Positions 33,519 to 41,469 are shown, counted from the first letter of the stretch. The stretch: DNA of 64,000 bases from DASUPK01 sp963744105 (GCA_963744105.1 CAVUSJ010000006.1:310001-374000); one strand, 5' to 3'. Numbers and translations are program-made. Notes: generated by a model not told the origin, from the letters alone.

Positions 33519-34079
33519 TCAAGCAGCCCCAGACAGTGCCCTGTCGGTCACTGTGGCCAACGTGACCCCGCAGAGGGCGCCCACGATCACGTCGAGTGGG
33601 TAGTGCACGCCCGTGTGGACCCGGGAGTACCCCACCAGCGTCGCCAGGACGGTCAGCGGCGGCGCGGTCGACGGAAGCGCCCGCCCCGCCCCGGTCGCGA
33701 ACGCGAACGCCGCGGCCGTGTGTCCCGAGGGGAACGAGTGGGACGCGGGCATCCTGACCTGGCGGCCGCGCGGGACGGAGGCCGCTTCACGATTCGGCCG
33801 CGCGCGCCGGGAGATCGGCTTGATGGCCAGGTTGACGACCGCCGCGGTCACTGCGACGGCCGCCATCCCCCGAACGGCCGCCCGGCGGCCGTTCGGTCCT
33901 CCACCGATCGCCAGCGCAACGGCGCTCCCGATCGAGAGCTTCGAATAGTCAGCGGAGCGCGACAAACGGCTGAAGAGGCGGTCGAGCGCGGGAGTTTGGG
34001 TCTCGGCGATCGCCGCGTAGACGGCGGCGTCGAGGCGCCGCAGCTCCTCCAGCGCACCCGAGGCTGGGCCTCCGCTCAC
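33519..34079 (-). CDS. PAP2-family phosphatase
   Basis: Membrane lipid phosphatase family (phosphatidate, undecaprenyl-PP or similar). 186 residues. The three catalytic motifs are in order: KPISRRARPNRE (K-x6-RP), FPSGHTAAAF (PSGH) and SRVHTGVHYPLDV (SR-x5-H-x3-D). Hydrophobic segments fill the space between. It is the last gene of a five-gene operon that also has a diacylglycerol-kinase-like gene, which would catalyse the reverse chemistry. Overlaps the amphi-Trp gene by 4 nt. Confidence 0.9.
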   Translation of the reverse strand: MSGGPASGALEELRRLDAAVYAAIAETQTPALDRLFSRLSRSADYSKLSIGSAVALAIGGGPNGRRAAVRGMAAVAVTAAVVNLAIKPISRRARPNREAASVPRGRQVRMPASHSFPSGHTAAAFAFATGAGRALPSTAPPLTVLATLVGYSRVHTGVHYPLDVIVGALCGVTLATVTDRALSGAA

Positions 34080-34294
34080 CAGGTGAGCTCGATCTCGAGC
34101 TCCCGTTCGTCGGTCTCCAGCTCGAGCTCCACCTTGAGCCGGACCTCGTCGGGGACGTGGACCTTGATCTGCATCCCGCCCCGCTCGAACTCCAGGTCGT
34201 TGTTCTTGGAGAGCGTCTCGGCGAACCGCTTCAGCCTCGCCGCGGCCTCCTCGCGCGAGAGGGTCTCCTTCTGCTCGATCTCCAGGATGTCCAT
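34076..34294 (-). CDS. Amphi-Trp domain protein
   Basis: 72 residues from the ATG at 34294 (AAGGAGAACCCG upstream). MDILEIEQKETLSREEAAAR, then FERGGMQIKVHVPDEVRLKV and a strongly acidic amphipathic end finishing in LTW. This small domain family is often near stress genes; function unknown. Confidence 0.8.
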   Translation of the reverse strand: MDILEIEQKETLSREEAAARLKRFAETLSKNNDLEFERGGMQIKVHVPDEVRLKVELELETDERELEIELTW

Positions 34295-34316
34295 CGGGTT
34301 CTCCTTCCGTTGTCGG

Positions 34317-35651
34317 TCAAACCGCAGCGGGCGCCCGGCCCGCCGCCACGCCGGCAAGCGTCCGCATGCCGTCCCAGAATCTCTCCGGGATGGCGGCCGA
34401 GGGTGAAGCGCCCGGATGGGCCGGCGCGATCCGCACCCGCAGCGCGCCAGGGCGGATCCTGAACCGCAGGGGCGGCTCGAGGGTCATCGCCTCGCCGTCG
34501 ACTCCGGCCGGGACCGGCCGGCTCGAATCGACGTCGAATTCGGCGGCGGACCACTGGCGCAAAGGCTTGCCAGTCTGCTCGTGACCGGCGCCCGGTGGCG
34601 CGCCGGCCACGGTGACCCCGAGCACCCCCGCGTCGATTCTGGGCCGGGTGCCCGAGCCGACCGCACGGCCGAGCCGGTAGCGGTTGTTGGAGATCAAGAG
34701 GGCTGCTCCGGATCTCTCCCGCTCGCCCTCCGGCCCGGTCCAGGCGAGGTCCAGCCCCTCGCTGTCAGGGCCGAGCGCCTCGGGGACCGTGTTCAGGATC
34801 GTCCGAATCTTGGCGTCGCGGTATTCGTCTCGCTGCACCGCCTCGGCGTAGAGCCCCAGCGAGACGTTGTTGACGAAGACGCGACCGTTGACCTCGGCCA
34901 GGTCCACGCGGCGCTCGCCGCCCTCGACGAGCGCGTCCAGCGCGCCGACGACGTCGTCGCGGTCGACCCCGAGATCGAGCGCAAAGTGGTTTCGGGTGCC
35001 GGCGGGGATGCAGGCGTAGGGCAGGTCCAGCTCGGAGGCGATCGATGCGACGACCGCCTGAGATCCGTCGCCGCCCGCCATCGCCAGCGCGTCGGCGCCG
35101 CCCGCGACCGCGTCCCTGACGAGCTGCTCCAGGTCCGCACCTCGCGTGAGTTCAACGGACTCGATGCCGCGCTTGGCCGCCTCGTCGGCGAGCGAGAAGC
35201 GTTCGGCCTTGCCTCCCCCCGACTTCGGGTTGTAGAGCAGAACCGGATGTGCTGGAGCGGGCGCTGGGGGCAGGTGAATTTGGACTCGGAAGGCCGTTCT
35301 CGCGGCGTAGGTGGCCACGCCGAGACCCGCGACGATGGCGATCGCCTCCACGAGGTGGTCACCGTCGCTGATGAGCAGCACGCCCTGAGCGATCAGAGCG
35401 ACGAGCGCCACGCCAAAGCCGAGCAGCCGGGCGAAGCCGGTGCGCAACAGGCCATACAGAGCCGCCCCGACCGTGACCACCACGCAGCCGAGCACGACCA
35501 GGCCGCGCGGAAACTCCGTCACGACGATGTCGAGGGCCAGGATCAGGACAGCGGGCGCCAGGACGAGCGCGGCGATCGCCGCCACCCGCTGCCCCGGATT
35601 CAGCTCGCGGCCTGAGCGCCGATCTCGATCAGATCGCTCGGGTGTACCCAT
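34317..35651 (-). CDS. Diacylglycerol-kinase-like lipid kinase with N-terminal TM domain
   Basis: 444 residues. Four predicted TM helices in the first 120 residues (AAIAALVLAPAVLILALDIV and so on) precede a DAGK catalytic domain. VLLYNPKSGGGKAER is the nucleotide loop, ALAMAGGDGSQAVVAS the GGDG motif, and CIPAGTRNHFALDLG the substrate loop. FVNNVSLGLYAEAV and a C-terminal beta-sandwich complete it. It probably phosphorylates diacylglycerol or a related lipid. The TM fusion is unusual for this family, whose members are commonly soluble. Overlaps the DUF6325 gene by 52 nt. Confidence 0.88.
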   Translation of the reverse strand: MGTPERSDRDRRSGRELNPGQRVAAIAALVLAPAVLILALDIVVTEFPRGLVVLGCVVVTVGAALYGLLRTGFARLLGFGVALVALIAQGVLLISDGDHLVEAIAIVAGLGVATYAARTAFRVQIHLPPAPAPAHPVLLYNPKSGGGKAERFSLADEAAKRGIESVELTRGADLEQLVRDAVAGGADALAMAGGDGSQAVVASIASELDLPYACIPAGTRNHFALDLGVDRDDVVGALDALVEGGERRVDLAEVNGRVFVNNVSLGLYAEAVQRDEYRDAKIRTILNTVPEALGPDSEGLDLAWTGPEGERERSGAALLISNNRYRLGRAVGSGTRPRIDAGVLGVTVAGAPPGAGHEQTGKPLRQWSAAEFDVDSSRPVPAGVDGEAMTLEPPLRFRIRPGALRVRIAPAHPGASPSAAIPERFWDGMRTLAGVAAGRAPAAV

Positions 35652-36097
35652 GCGTCGACCAGGTTGTGACCCCCGGCGCGCTCGATCGCGTCCCTCAGCG
35701 GGATCGCCCAGCGATGCTCGAGCAGGGCGATGCCGGCCGATGTACCGGGCGGAATCTCATCCGCCAGGTACCAGACGTCGTCGGGATCGAGGACAGAGCC
35801 CCGCTCATCAACCGCCTCGGCCCCTGCCAGGGCTCCGGCCTCGGCGCCCTCCTCACCAGCCGCGCCGAGTCCAAGCAGCGCACCGGCCAGAGCGCCGAAT
35901 GCCTCCGCCTCCTCGCTGGGAAGGTCACTGTGCTCGACCGCCTCGAACTCGCCGTCCTCGCCTCTCGCGACGAAGATCAGATCGATCAGGCGAACGACGT
36001 CGTGCTCGCGGAGCCGACGGAGCTCGGCGAGGATCTCGCCGGAGAACTTCCCGTCCTCGAAGCCAACCACCAGGAGCTGTACTGGACCGAATTCCAT
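35600..36097 (-). CDS. DUF6325 family protein
   Basis: 165 residues. MEFGPVQLLVVGFEDGKFSG at the N-terminus, then VVRLIDLIFVARGEDGEFE, an Ala/Gly-rich middle, and DVWYLADEIPPGTSAGIALL-EHRWAIPLRDA. Starts directly after the SHOCT gene stop (TAAATG). Family of unknown function found with membrane stress genes. Confidence 0.8.
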   Translation of the reverse strand: MEFGPVQLLVVGFEDGKFSGEILAELRRLREHDVVRLIDLIFVARGEDGEFEAVEHSDLPSEEAEAFGALAGALLGLGAAGEEGAEAGALAGAEAVDERGSVLDPDDVWYLADEIPPGTSAGIALLEHRWAIPLRDAIERAGGHNLVDAWVHPSDLIEIGAQAAS

Positions 36098-36376
36098 TTA
36101 GATCAACTTCTCCTTCTCAGCTTCGAATTGCTCGTCGGTGAGAACGCCGGAGTCGTGCAGGTCGCCGAGCTTCTTGAGTGCATCGATCCTGTCCATCTCC
36201 GACATTTCGCCGCCGCCGGTCGCCGGAGGTGCCTGGGACGGCTGGGCCTGCTGGATCTGGGCGTCCTGTTCGGTCTCATGCTCCTGAGATTGCGCCCGGC
36301 GTTTGCCGACCGCGTAGCCGGCGCCGCCGACCATCGCAGCACGCATGAGGGGCCTTCTTCTACCGATCAGCGGCAT
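36098..36376 (-). CDS. SHOCT-domain protein
   Basis: 92 residues. Basic, Gly/Ala-rich N-terminus (RRRPLMRAAMVGGAGYAVGK), Gln-rich linker, C-terminal SHOCT motif (IDALKKLGDLHDSGVLTDEQ, FEAEKEKLI). SHOCT modules are oligomerisation tails. First gene of the operon SHOCT-DUF6325-DAGK-amphiTrp-PAP2. Ribosome binding site AAGGAAAGG. Confidence 0.85.
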   Translation of the reverse strand: MPLIGRRRPLMRAAMVGGAGYAVGKRRAQSQEHETEQDAQIQQAQPSQAPPATGGGEMSEMDRIDALKKLGDLHDSGVLTDEQFEAEKEKLI

Positions 36377-36436
36377 CGCGAATCCTTTCCTTGGTGACCG
36401 TGACCAACATCGAATCGAACGAGCGCGTCCGACGCA

Positions 36437-36453
36437 TCACTCATTACGGGTGA
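36437..36453. promoter_or_regulatory. Inverted repeat TCACTC-N5-GGGTGA (island motif, site d)
   Basis: 61 nt before the SHOCT ATG. On the minus strand TTCGAT follows after 22 nt, a possible -10 box, which puts the site centre near -43 of that operon. Confidence 0.6.
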
Positions 36454-36472
36454 AATCGCCGCCGGCGTTCGC

Positions 36473-36922
36473 TCAGCCGAGGGCCCCGCTGATCTCCCCG
36501 ATCGCCGTCTTCTCGTCGTCGCTGACGCGATCGCCGCTCAGGCCCATGAAGCCCTCCTTGCGGGCCTCCGCGACGCGCTGGGCGAGCCCGAGGATGAACT
36601 TCTTGTACTCATCGAGCTCTTCGCCGCTGGCCTTGGACTTGAGCAGGGCGACGGCATCGGTGATGTGCTTGAGAGAGGCTTCCTTGAGCTCCTCGGGAGT
36701 CTTGTAGCGCGTGTGGTCCATCTCGGGCTTGGCGGTGACGATCTCATCGAGCAGCTGACTCTCTCCGTGCTGCTTCCGGGCTTCGGTGTAGGCCTTCGCC
36801 ATCGAGAAGCTTTCGCGGATGGAGCCGCCCCGATCCGAGGCGATCACGATGAGACCGGCGCTTGGCGGTCCCTCGAGCACAAGCTTCCATTCCTCTTCGG
36901 TGAAATCGGCCTTTCCAGTCAT
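36473..36922 (-). CDS. Helical protein of unknown function
   Basis: 149 residues from the ATG at 36922 (GGAGGAACGA upstream). FTEEEWKLVLEGPPSAGLIV, SIRESFSMAKAYTEARKQHG, ELKEASLKHITDAVALLKSK and DEYKKFILGLAQRVAEARKE suggest an all-helical fold. Homologues exist in other actinobacteria near stress genes as far as I recall, without a function. Divergent from the flippase-like gene with site f between. Confidence 0.7.
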   Translation of the reverse strand: MTGKADFTEEEWKLVLEGPPSAGLIVIASDRGGSIRESFSMAKAYTEARKQHGESQLLDEIVTAKPEMDHTRYKTPEELKEASLKHITDAVALLKSKASGEELDEYKKFILGLAQRVAEARKEGFMGLSGDRVSDDEKTAIGEISGALG

Positions 36923-36984
36923 TCGTTCCTCCATGGGTTGACGACGTGTGTCGAGAAGGATTAGCGCACCTCCCTCCTGGTCCT

Positions 36985-37001
36985 TCACCCCGATCGAATG
37001 A
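36985..37001. promoter_or_regulatory. Inverted repeat TCACCC-N5-GAATGA (island motif, site f)
   Basis: Between the divergent starts 36922 and 37036. TAGGTT begins exactly 22 nt downstream (37024) and is followed by six bases and the GTG at 37036, so the centre lies at about -43 of a leaderless transcript. Confidence 0.6.
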
Positions 37002-37035
37002 TTTGGGGACCCGCCTCCGCCAGTAGGTTGGCCGG

Positions 37036-38124
37036 GTGCGAAGCAGGTTCAGAGCTTTCTGGCGAGATGAGGCCCTGCTCGCCCGTCTGGCCCGGATCGC
37101 AATCTGGGTGGGCGGCGTTGCCCTCCTGATCTTCGTCCTCGACCTGCTCGGGATCCCCGTTTCGGACTGGATCCGCCAGCTGTTCAAGAAGATCAGGGAG
37201 GTCCCCGCCTGGGCGGTGGTGGCAGGGGTAATCCTGCAGACCGCGCAGACGACTCTGGCGGCGGTGGCCTGGGTGGCCATCCTGCGCGCGGCGTATCCGC
37301 GGGTGAAGATCACCGTGCGGCTGGTGGTGGCCGCCTATGCGACCTCGGTGGCGATGAACAGCTTCCTCCCGGCCAACATCGGCACCTGGGTGATGCTGAT
37401 CATGTTCACGACCGTGATCGCGGGCGCCACCTTCACCGCGATGCTCTCCGGGATCGCGGTGCAGAAGATCCCCTTCTCGATCTTCAACATCGCCGTCTAC
37501 CTCTACCTGTTCCTCTCGGTCGCGGGCTCGTTCTCGATCAAGCTCGGTGGACTGGCCGACCATTGGGTGCTCGCGGTGGCGATCGCGGCCGGCCTGGTCT
37601 TCCTCGCGGTGCTCGCGACCCGGATCTTCCGCAAGCAATGGCACAAGCTGCGTGAGCAGCTGTTCGTCGGCGGCGCGATCCTCCGCTCTCCGCGCAGGAC
37701 GCTGGTCGGCGTGGCGCTGCCGGAGCTCGGCAGCTACCTGGCGCGGCTGGGAATCATCGCCGTCTTCCTCGGCGCCTACAGCATCCCGGTCACCTTCCAC
37801 AACGTCGCCTCGGTCACCGCCTCCAACTCGATCTCGAACAGCGTCTCGCTGACGCCCGGCGGCGTGGGCGTCACCCAGGCGATGAACAGCGCGGCGCTCA
37901 AGAACCAGACGAGCGCTCAGGATGCGACCGCCTACTCGGCCTCCCAGCAGCTGATCACCTCCGCCTGGAACGTGGTGTTCGCGGTGATCATGGTCTCCTG
38001 GGTGTTCGGCTGGTCCGGAGGAAAGGACCTGGTGAAGAGCTCCTACGAGCAGGCCAAGGTGAAGAGCGCCGAGATCAAGGAGAAACGGCGCACCCGCGGG
38101 GACACCCGGCACGCGGCAAGCTGA
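37036..38124 (+). CDS. AglD/LPG-synthase-TM family flippase-like protein
   Basis: 362 residues, GTG start. Multiple TM helices (ARIAIWVGGVALLIFVLDLL, VVAGVILQTAQTTLAAVAWV, VVAAYATSVAMNSFLPANIG and others) with family-typical ANIGTWVMLIMFTTVIAG and TPGGVGVTQAMNSAAL blocks. The family (COG0392) includes the membrane part of lysyl-phosphatidylglycerol synthases and putative lipid-linked flippases. No synthase domain is attached. The C-terminus is basic (KEKRRTRG). Confidence 0.85.
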   Translation: MRSRFRAFWRDEALLARLARIAIWVGGVALLIFVLDLLGIPVSDWIRQLFKKIREVPAWAVVAGVILQTAQTTLAAVAWVAILRAAYPRVKITVRLVVAAYATSVAMNSFLPANIGTWVMLIMFTTVIAGATFTAMLSGIAVQKIPFSIFNIAVYLYLFLSVAGSFSIKLGGLADHWVLAVAIAAGLVFLAVLATRIFRKQWHKLREQLFVGGAILRSPRRTLVGVALPELGSYLARLGIIAVFLGAYSIPVTFHNVASVTASNSISNSVSLTPGGVGVTQAMNSAALKNQTSAQDATAYSASQQLITSAWNVVFAVIMVSWVFGWSGGKDLVKSSYEQAKVKSAEIKEKRRTRGDTRHAAS

Positions 38125-38132
38125 TCGCCATA

Positions 38133-38149
38133 TCACCCGGATCGGGCGA
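38133..38149. promoter_or_regulatory. Inverted repeat TCACCC-N5-GGGCGA (island motif, site e)
   Basis: 110 nt before the DUF7144 gene at 38259. A CAGCGT hexamer starts 22 nt downstream, a weak -10 candidate. Confidence 0.55.
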
Positions 38150-38258
38150 TGCCGGGCGACCCCTCCGCTGCCAGCGTTCCGAGTGGCGCGCATCCCGCGC
38201 GCCCACTACGGACACGGCCGCCGTGCGTGGCGGCCGGCAACAGAGAGGAACCAAACAG

Positions 38259-38639
38259 ATGAGAGGTGCAGGCCGCGCTGTGTTCGCCGCGATCCTTCTG
38301 CTGATCGTGGGAACCCTCAACATCATCTACGGGATCGGCGCCATCAGTGACGCGAAGTTCTACGTCAACGACACTAGGTACATCCTCACGAACCTTCACG
38401 CCATGGGCTGGGTTCTCGTGATCCTCGGCGTGGTCCAGCTGACCGGGGGCTTCTCCCTGATGGCCGGCAACGCATGGGGACGGTTCGTCGGAATCGTCGC
38501 CGGAAGCCTCGGCGCGATCGGCGCGCTCCTGTCGATGGGCGGAACCCATCCGTTCTGGTCGCTCGGGATCTTCGCGCTCTGCGTGTGGATCGTCTACGGC
38601 ATCGCGGTTCTCGGTTCCGAAGAGCCGTCGCGCGTCTGA
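38259..38639 (+). CDS. DUF7144-family membrane protein
   Basis: 126 residues. Four TM helices (VFAAILLLIVGTLNIIYGIG, GWVLVILGVVQLTGGFSLMA, FVGIVAGSLGAIGALLSM, SLGIFALCVWIVYGIAVLG) with NAWGRFVGI between helices 2 and 3, as in this family. GAGAGGAACC upstream. Coupled (TGATG) to the 61-residue gene that follows. Similar layout to 23961-24395. Confidence 0.85.
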   Translation: MRGAGRAVFAAILLLIVGTLNIIYGIGAISDAKFYVNDTRYILTNLHAMGWVLVILGVVQLTGGFSLMAGNAWGRFVGIVAGSLGAIGALLSMGGTHPFWSLGIFALCVWIVYGIAVLGSEEPSRV

Positions 38640-38824
38640 TGAGCACGATCGGATGGATCATCGTCGCGATCATCTGGATCGCGATCGCGTTCTGGCCGGC
38701 GAGAGTCGCCGGGCGGAAAGGACATAGCTTCTTCGGCTACTTCCTCTTCAGCCTGGTGTTCTTTCCCCTCGCGCTGATCACGGCCTACGTGGTGCAGGAC
38801 CGAACGGCGGCCCCCGCCGTCTAG
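38639..38824 (+). CDS. Small two-TM protein
   Basis: 61 residues. IIVAIIWIAIAFWPARVAG and FFGYFLFSLVFFPLALITAY are both hydrophobic, separated by RKGHS. The start overlaps the previous stop by 1 nt. Function unknown. Confidence 0.7.
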   Translation: MSTIGWIIVAIIWIAIAFWPARVAGRKGHSFFGYFLFSLVFFPLALITAYVVQDRTAAPAV

Positions 38825-38849
38825 CGGTCTCGGGACTGATCGACGGGCC

Positions 38850-39338
38850 CTAGGGCTCGTCGATCAGTCTCTGCACCCGATACGTCTTCTCGCCTCGCGG
38901 CGTCTCGACGCTGACCTGATCGCCGATCGACTTGTCCTGAAGCGCCCGTCCGACCGGCGACTCGATCGAGAGCTTGCCCAGTGCGAAATCGGCCTCCGTC
39001 GCGCCGACCAGGGTCCAGGTGTTGATCTTGCCGCTCGACTCGTCAAGGACCTCGGCGGTCCGCCCGAAGGCGAAGGCGTCCGGGGCGGCGTCCGTGGATT
39101 CGACCACCGTCGCCCGGCGGAGCCTCTCCCGCAGGCGGCGGATGCGCGCCTCGAGATGGCCCTGATCGTCCTTGGCGATGTGGTACTCGGCGTTCTCCTT
39201 GAGGTCGCCAAGCTCTCTGGCCGCCTTGATGCGCGTCGCCATCTCGGTGCGGCGAGGGCCCTCGAGCTCGTCGAGCTCGGCGCGGAGGGCCTCGATGCCC
39301 TCCGGCGTGATGGATTCGCTTGATCCGGCTTCGCTCAT
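38850..39338 (-). CDS. greA: Transcription elongation factor GreA/GreB family
   Basis: Rescues backtracked RNA polymerase by stimulating transcript cleavage. 162 residues from the ATG at 39338. The N-terminal coiled coil (ITPEGIEALRAELDELEGPR, IKAARELGDLKENAEYHIAK) carries the acidic tip residues in LGDLKENAEYH. The C-terminal FKBP-like domain has SIESPVGRALQDKSIGDQVS. A longer upstream frame has no match. Confidence 0.93.
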   Translation of the reverse strand: MSEAGSSESITPEGIEALRAELDELEGPRRTEMATRIKAARELGDLKENAEYHIAKDDQGHLEARIRRLRERLRRATVVESTDAAPDAFAFGRTAEVLDESSGKINTWTLVGATEADFALGKLSIESPVGRALQDKSIGDQVSVETPRGEKTYRVQRLIDEP

Positions 39339-39345
39339 GGCCCTC

Positions 39346-39366
39346 ACCCTAGCCGCACCGTAGGAT
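39346..39366. promoter_or_regulatory. Two leaderless -10 boxes in a 35-bp divergent intergenic region
   Basis: Minus strand: TAGGGT at 39346-39351, seven bases before the greA ATG. Plus strand: TAGGAT at 39361-39366, seven bases before the DUF2630 ATG at 39374. Each promoter's -35 region must lie inside the other gene. Confidence 0.6.
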
Positions 39367-39373
39367 TCGGAAC

Positions 39374-39628
39374 ATGAGTGACGAGAGCATCGCGTCGAGA
39401 ATCGACAAGCTGGTCGCGGAGGAGAAGGAGCTTCGCGCCCGCGAGCAGCGGGATCGGGATGACGACGATTCGCTGGCAGCCGACCGCGACAGGCTGCGAG
39501 CCGTCGAGGTCGAACTCGACCGCTGCTGGGATCTGCTGCGCCAGCGCCGTGCCAAGGAGGAGTTCGGGCAGGATCCGGACCAAGCCGACGCGCGCGGCGC
39601 CGGCACGGTCGAGAACTATGAGCAGTAG
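39374..39628 (+). CDS. DUF2630 family protein
   Basis: 84 residues. MSDESIASRIDKLVAEEKEL then RLRAVEVELDRCWDLLRQRRA and a QDPDQADARGAGTVENYEQ tail, diagnostic for the family. Helical, acidic, function unknown. Common in actinobacteria. Confidence 0.88.
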   Translation: MSDESIASRIDKLVAEEKELRAREQRDRDDDDSLAADRDRLRAVEVELDRCWDLLRQRRAKEEFGQDPDQADARGAGTVENYEQ

Positions 39629-39634
39629 CTGGGG

Positions 39635-39955
39635 CTAGCGCGGGCCGCCGAGAGGCGACTCGGGGATGCGCGTCTCCCCCGTCACGTCGGGGATCAGCAT
39701 CGCGAACTCGTCGACGTAGCACCAGGACCAATCCTCCCCGGGCTCCAGGGAGTGGATCAGGGGATGGTCGCTGTCGCGGGCGTGCGCCGTGGCGTGCTTG
39801 TTCGGCGAGTCGTCGCAGCAGCCGACCTTCCCGCATTCGAGGCAGATCCGCAGGTGGAGCCAGGGGTCGCCCGTCTTCAGGCACTCCTCGCAGCCCTCCA
39901 CCGACTCGGGGAGCTCGGTGATCTCGATCTGGTCGAGGTGGCTGCAGGTGGGCAT
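39635..39955 (-). CDS. UBP-type zinc-finger protein
   Basis: 106 residues. CSHLDQIEI, then VEGCEECLKTGDPWLHLRIC, LECGKVGCCDDSPNKHATAH and HPLIHSLEPGEDWSWCYVDE give the Cys/His ligand set of the ZnF-UBP fold. In eukaryotes this fold binds the ubiquitin C-terminus; in bacteria the role is unknown. Converges on the DUF2630 gene with a 6-nt gap. Confidence 0.88.
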   Translation of the reverse strand: MPTCSHLDQIEITELPESVEGCEECLKTGDPWLHLRICLECGKVGCCDDSPNKHATAHARDSDHPLIHSLEPGEDWSWCYVDEFAMLIPDVTGETRIPESPLGGPR

Positions 39956-40015
39956 CCGCAGCTCAGACTACTGGCCGCGGAGATCCGGCCGATCGGGCTG
40001 TGAGAAGCTGGCCGG

Positions 40016-40855
40016 GTGCCTTGGCTCCCGGAGCTCTTCTCCGCATCCACGCTGGCGCGCCTGGAGGAGGCTCAGCGGAGCCGGGACAATCTGAGCGTGC
40101 CGTTCTTCGCCGGTGTGCTGACCGGCGAAATGGATGCCCTGATCGGTTCCTTCGCCGACGAGCCCGAGATCCATCATCCGGTCCGCGGCCGAATCCGAGG
40201 AGTCGACGCATTCACGAGGTATGCCCGCGAGACGAAGGAATGGCTCGAGGGACGGGAGGCATCGATCGAGGATGTCGATCACATCATCAACCCGTCGAAT
40301 GGCGTCGAGGAGGTGGTTCTGCACCTCCGCGGCGATGGCGGATCCGTCGATCTCCCGGTTGCCATCGCCGCCGACAAGTCCGGCGATCGCCTGATCGAGC
40401 TGCGCGTCTACTACAGCACCTGGCCGCTAACCGGCAGGCACTCGAACAGGCCGCCCGTGCTGCAGCCAAGCGCCAAGCTGAGCGAGCCGGACTTCGCATC
40501 CTCCTATCAGAGCGCTCTCGCCGCGGGGGACGCCGACGCGATCGTGGGCATGTTCGAGCCGGATGGCTACGCACGTGAGCCGGCCGGCATCGACTACGTG
40601 CACCGCGGTCCGGACGGCCTACGAGAGTTCTACGAGTCGCTCTTCTCGAACGGCGGCGGCATCCCGCTCGAGCATTGCTCGGTCATCCAGAACGAGCGCG
40701 CCTGCGCCCTCGAGTACAACGTGGTGCGCTGGGGCACGACCGAGCTGCTGCCACCCGAGGCGGGCATCGCGGTCTACGTCCGGGGTGAGGGCGGCAAACT
40801 CGCCGCGGCTCGGATCTACGACGACGTGGACCCGCCGATCGACTCGCTCGGTTAG
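40016..40855 (+). CDS. Two-domain SnoaL-like (NTF2-fold) protein
   Basis: 279 residues, GTG start. Two consecutive NTF2-like halves: PFFAGVLTGEMDALIGSFAD, EIHHPVRGRIRGVDAFTRYA and later SSYQSALAAGDADAIVGMFE, YVHRGPDGLREFYESLF. Catalytic residues cannot be assigned. Overlaps the converging peroxiredoxin-like gene by 4 nt. Confidence 0.75.
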   Translation: MPWLPELFSASTLARLEEAQRSRDNLSVPFFAGVLTGEMDALIGSFADEPEIHHPVRGRIRGVDAFTRYARETKEWLEGREASIEDVDHIINPSNGVEEVVLHLRGDGGSVDLPVAIAADKSGDRLIELRVYYSTWPLTGRHSNRPPVLQPSAKLSEPDFASSYQSALAAGDADAIVGMFEPDGYAREPAGIDYVHRGPDGLREFYESLFSNGGGIPLEHCSVIQNERACALEYNVVRWGTTELLPPEAGIAVYVRGEGGKLAAARIYDDVDPPIDSLG

Positions 40856-41457
40856 GGCCTTTCTGTGCAGTCGGGAACCCGCTTGGGTTCCTTCTTGTCC
40901 CAGCCGTGGAAGGGGTCGAGGTCGCCCGAATCCCAGGCCTCGCGCAGCCCGGGCTTGCTCAGGTCGTAATCCGGGCGGATCTCACTCGTCACCTCGCGCA
41001 GGTCGTGCCAGAGATCGATGACGGAGGGCCGGCCCCAGAACCAGTAGCCGTTGTAGATCGAGTGGACAACGAGCCCGGGTCTGAGCACGAGGGTGTGCGG
41101 GATCATCGGGTCGTTGTCCGGGTCGGTGTATTCCTGGATGCCCAGGTCCTTCTGCACGGTCCGTTCCGGGTCAGAAAGGAAGGGCCACTGGGCGCCCACC
41201 GAGTTGCGGAACTCCTGCAGCGTGTGGTGGTCGTCGGTCGCGATCGTGGCGACCTTGGTGTAAGCCACGTTGATCTTCGGATAGAAGGCGGCCAGCTCGA
41301 GGTGCTGCTGGTGCTCCTTCGGGCAGTAGTGACCCCGTGCGAGTGTCAGGATCAGCGGATCATCGCCCTGAATCTCGCTGAGCTTGCGAAGCGTGTTCTC
41401 GTGGTCGGGCAGCTCGTAGTCGGGGAACGTCCCGCCGGGCTTGACGTCGGATCGCAT
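40852..41457 (-). CDS. Peroxiredoxin-like (AhpC/TSA/redoxin) protein
   Basis: 201 residues. FPDYELPDHENTLRKLSEIQ and a single candidate redox Cys in LTLARGHYCPKEHQQHLEL, followed by VATIATDDHHTLQEFRNSVG and LVLRPGLVVHSIYNGYWFWG. The usual T-x2-C loop is replaced by HYCPKE. The only other Cys is near the C-terminal end (PDCTERP). Probable thiol peroxidase, resolving partner unclear. It lies next to a disulfide oxidoreductase gene on the same strand. Confidence 0.8.
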   Translation of the reverse strand: MRSDVKPGGTFPDYELPDHENTLRKLSEIQGDDPLILTLARGHYCPKEHQQHLELAAFYPKINVAYTKVATIATDDHHTLQEFRNSVGAQWPFLSDPERTVQKDLGIQEYTDPDNDPMIPHTLVLRPGLVVHSIYNGYWFWGRPSVIDLWHDLREVTSEIRPDYDLSKPGLREAWDSGDLDPFHGWDKKEPKRVPDCTERP

Positions 41458-41469
41458 CTCAGACTCCCT

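Noticed and set aside
31688..33565. 625-codon plus-strand frame through the ClC region and beyond
   Set aside because: Only the ClC part is homologous; the last 250 codons are out of frame with the well-formed GAP-family gene at 32814.
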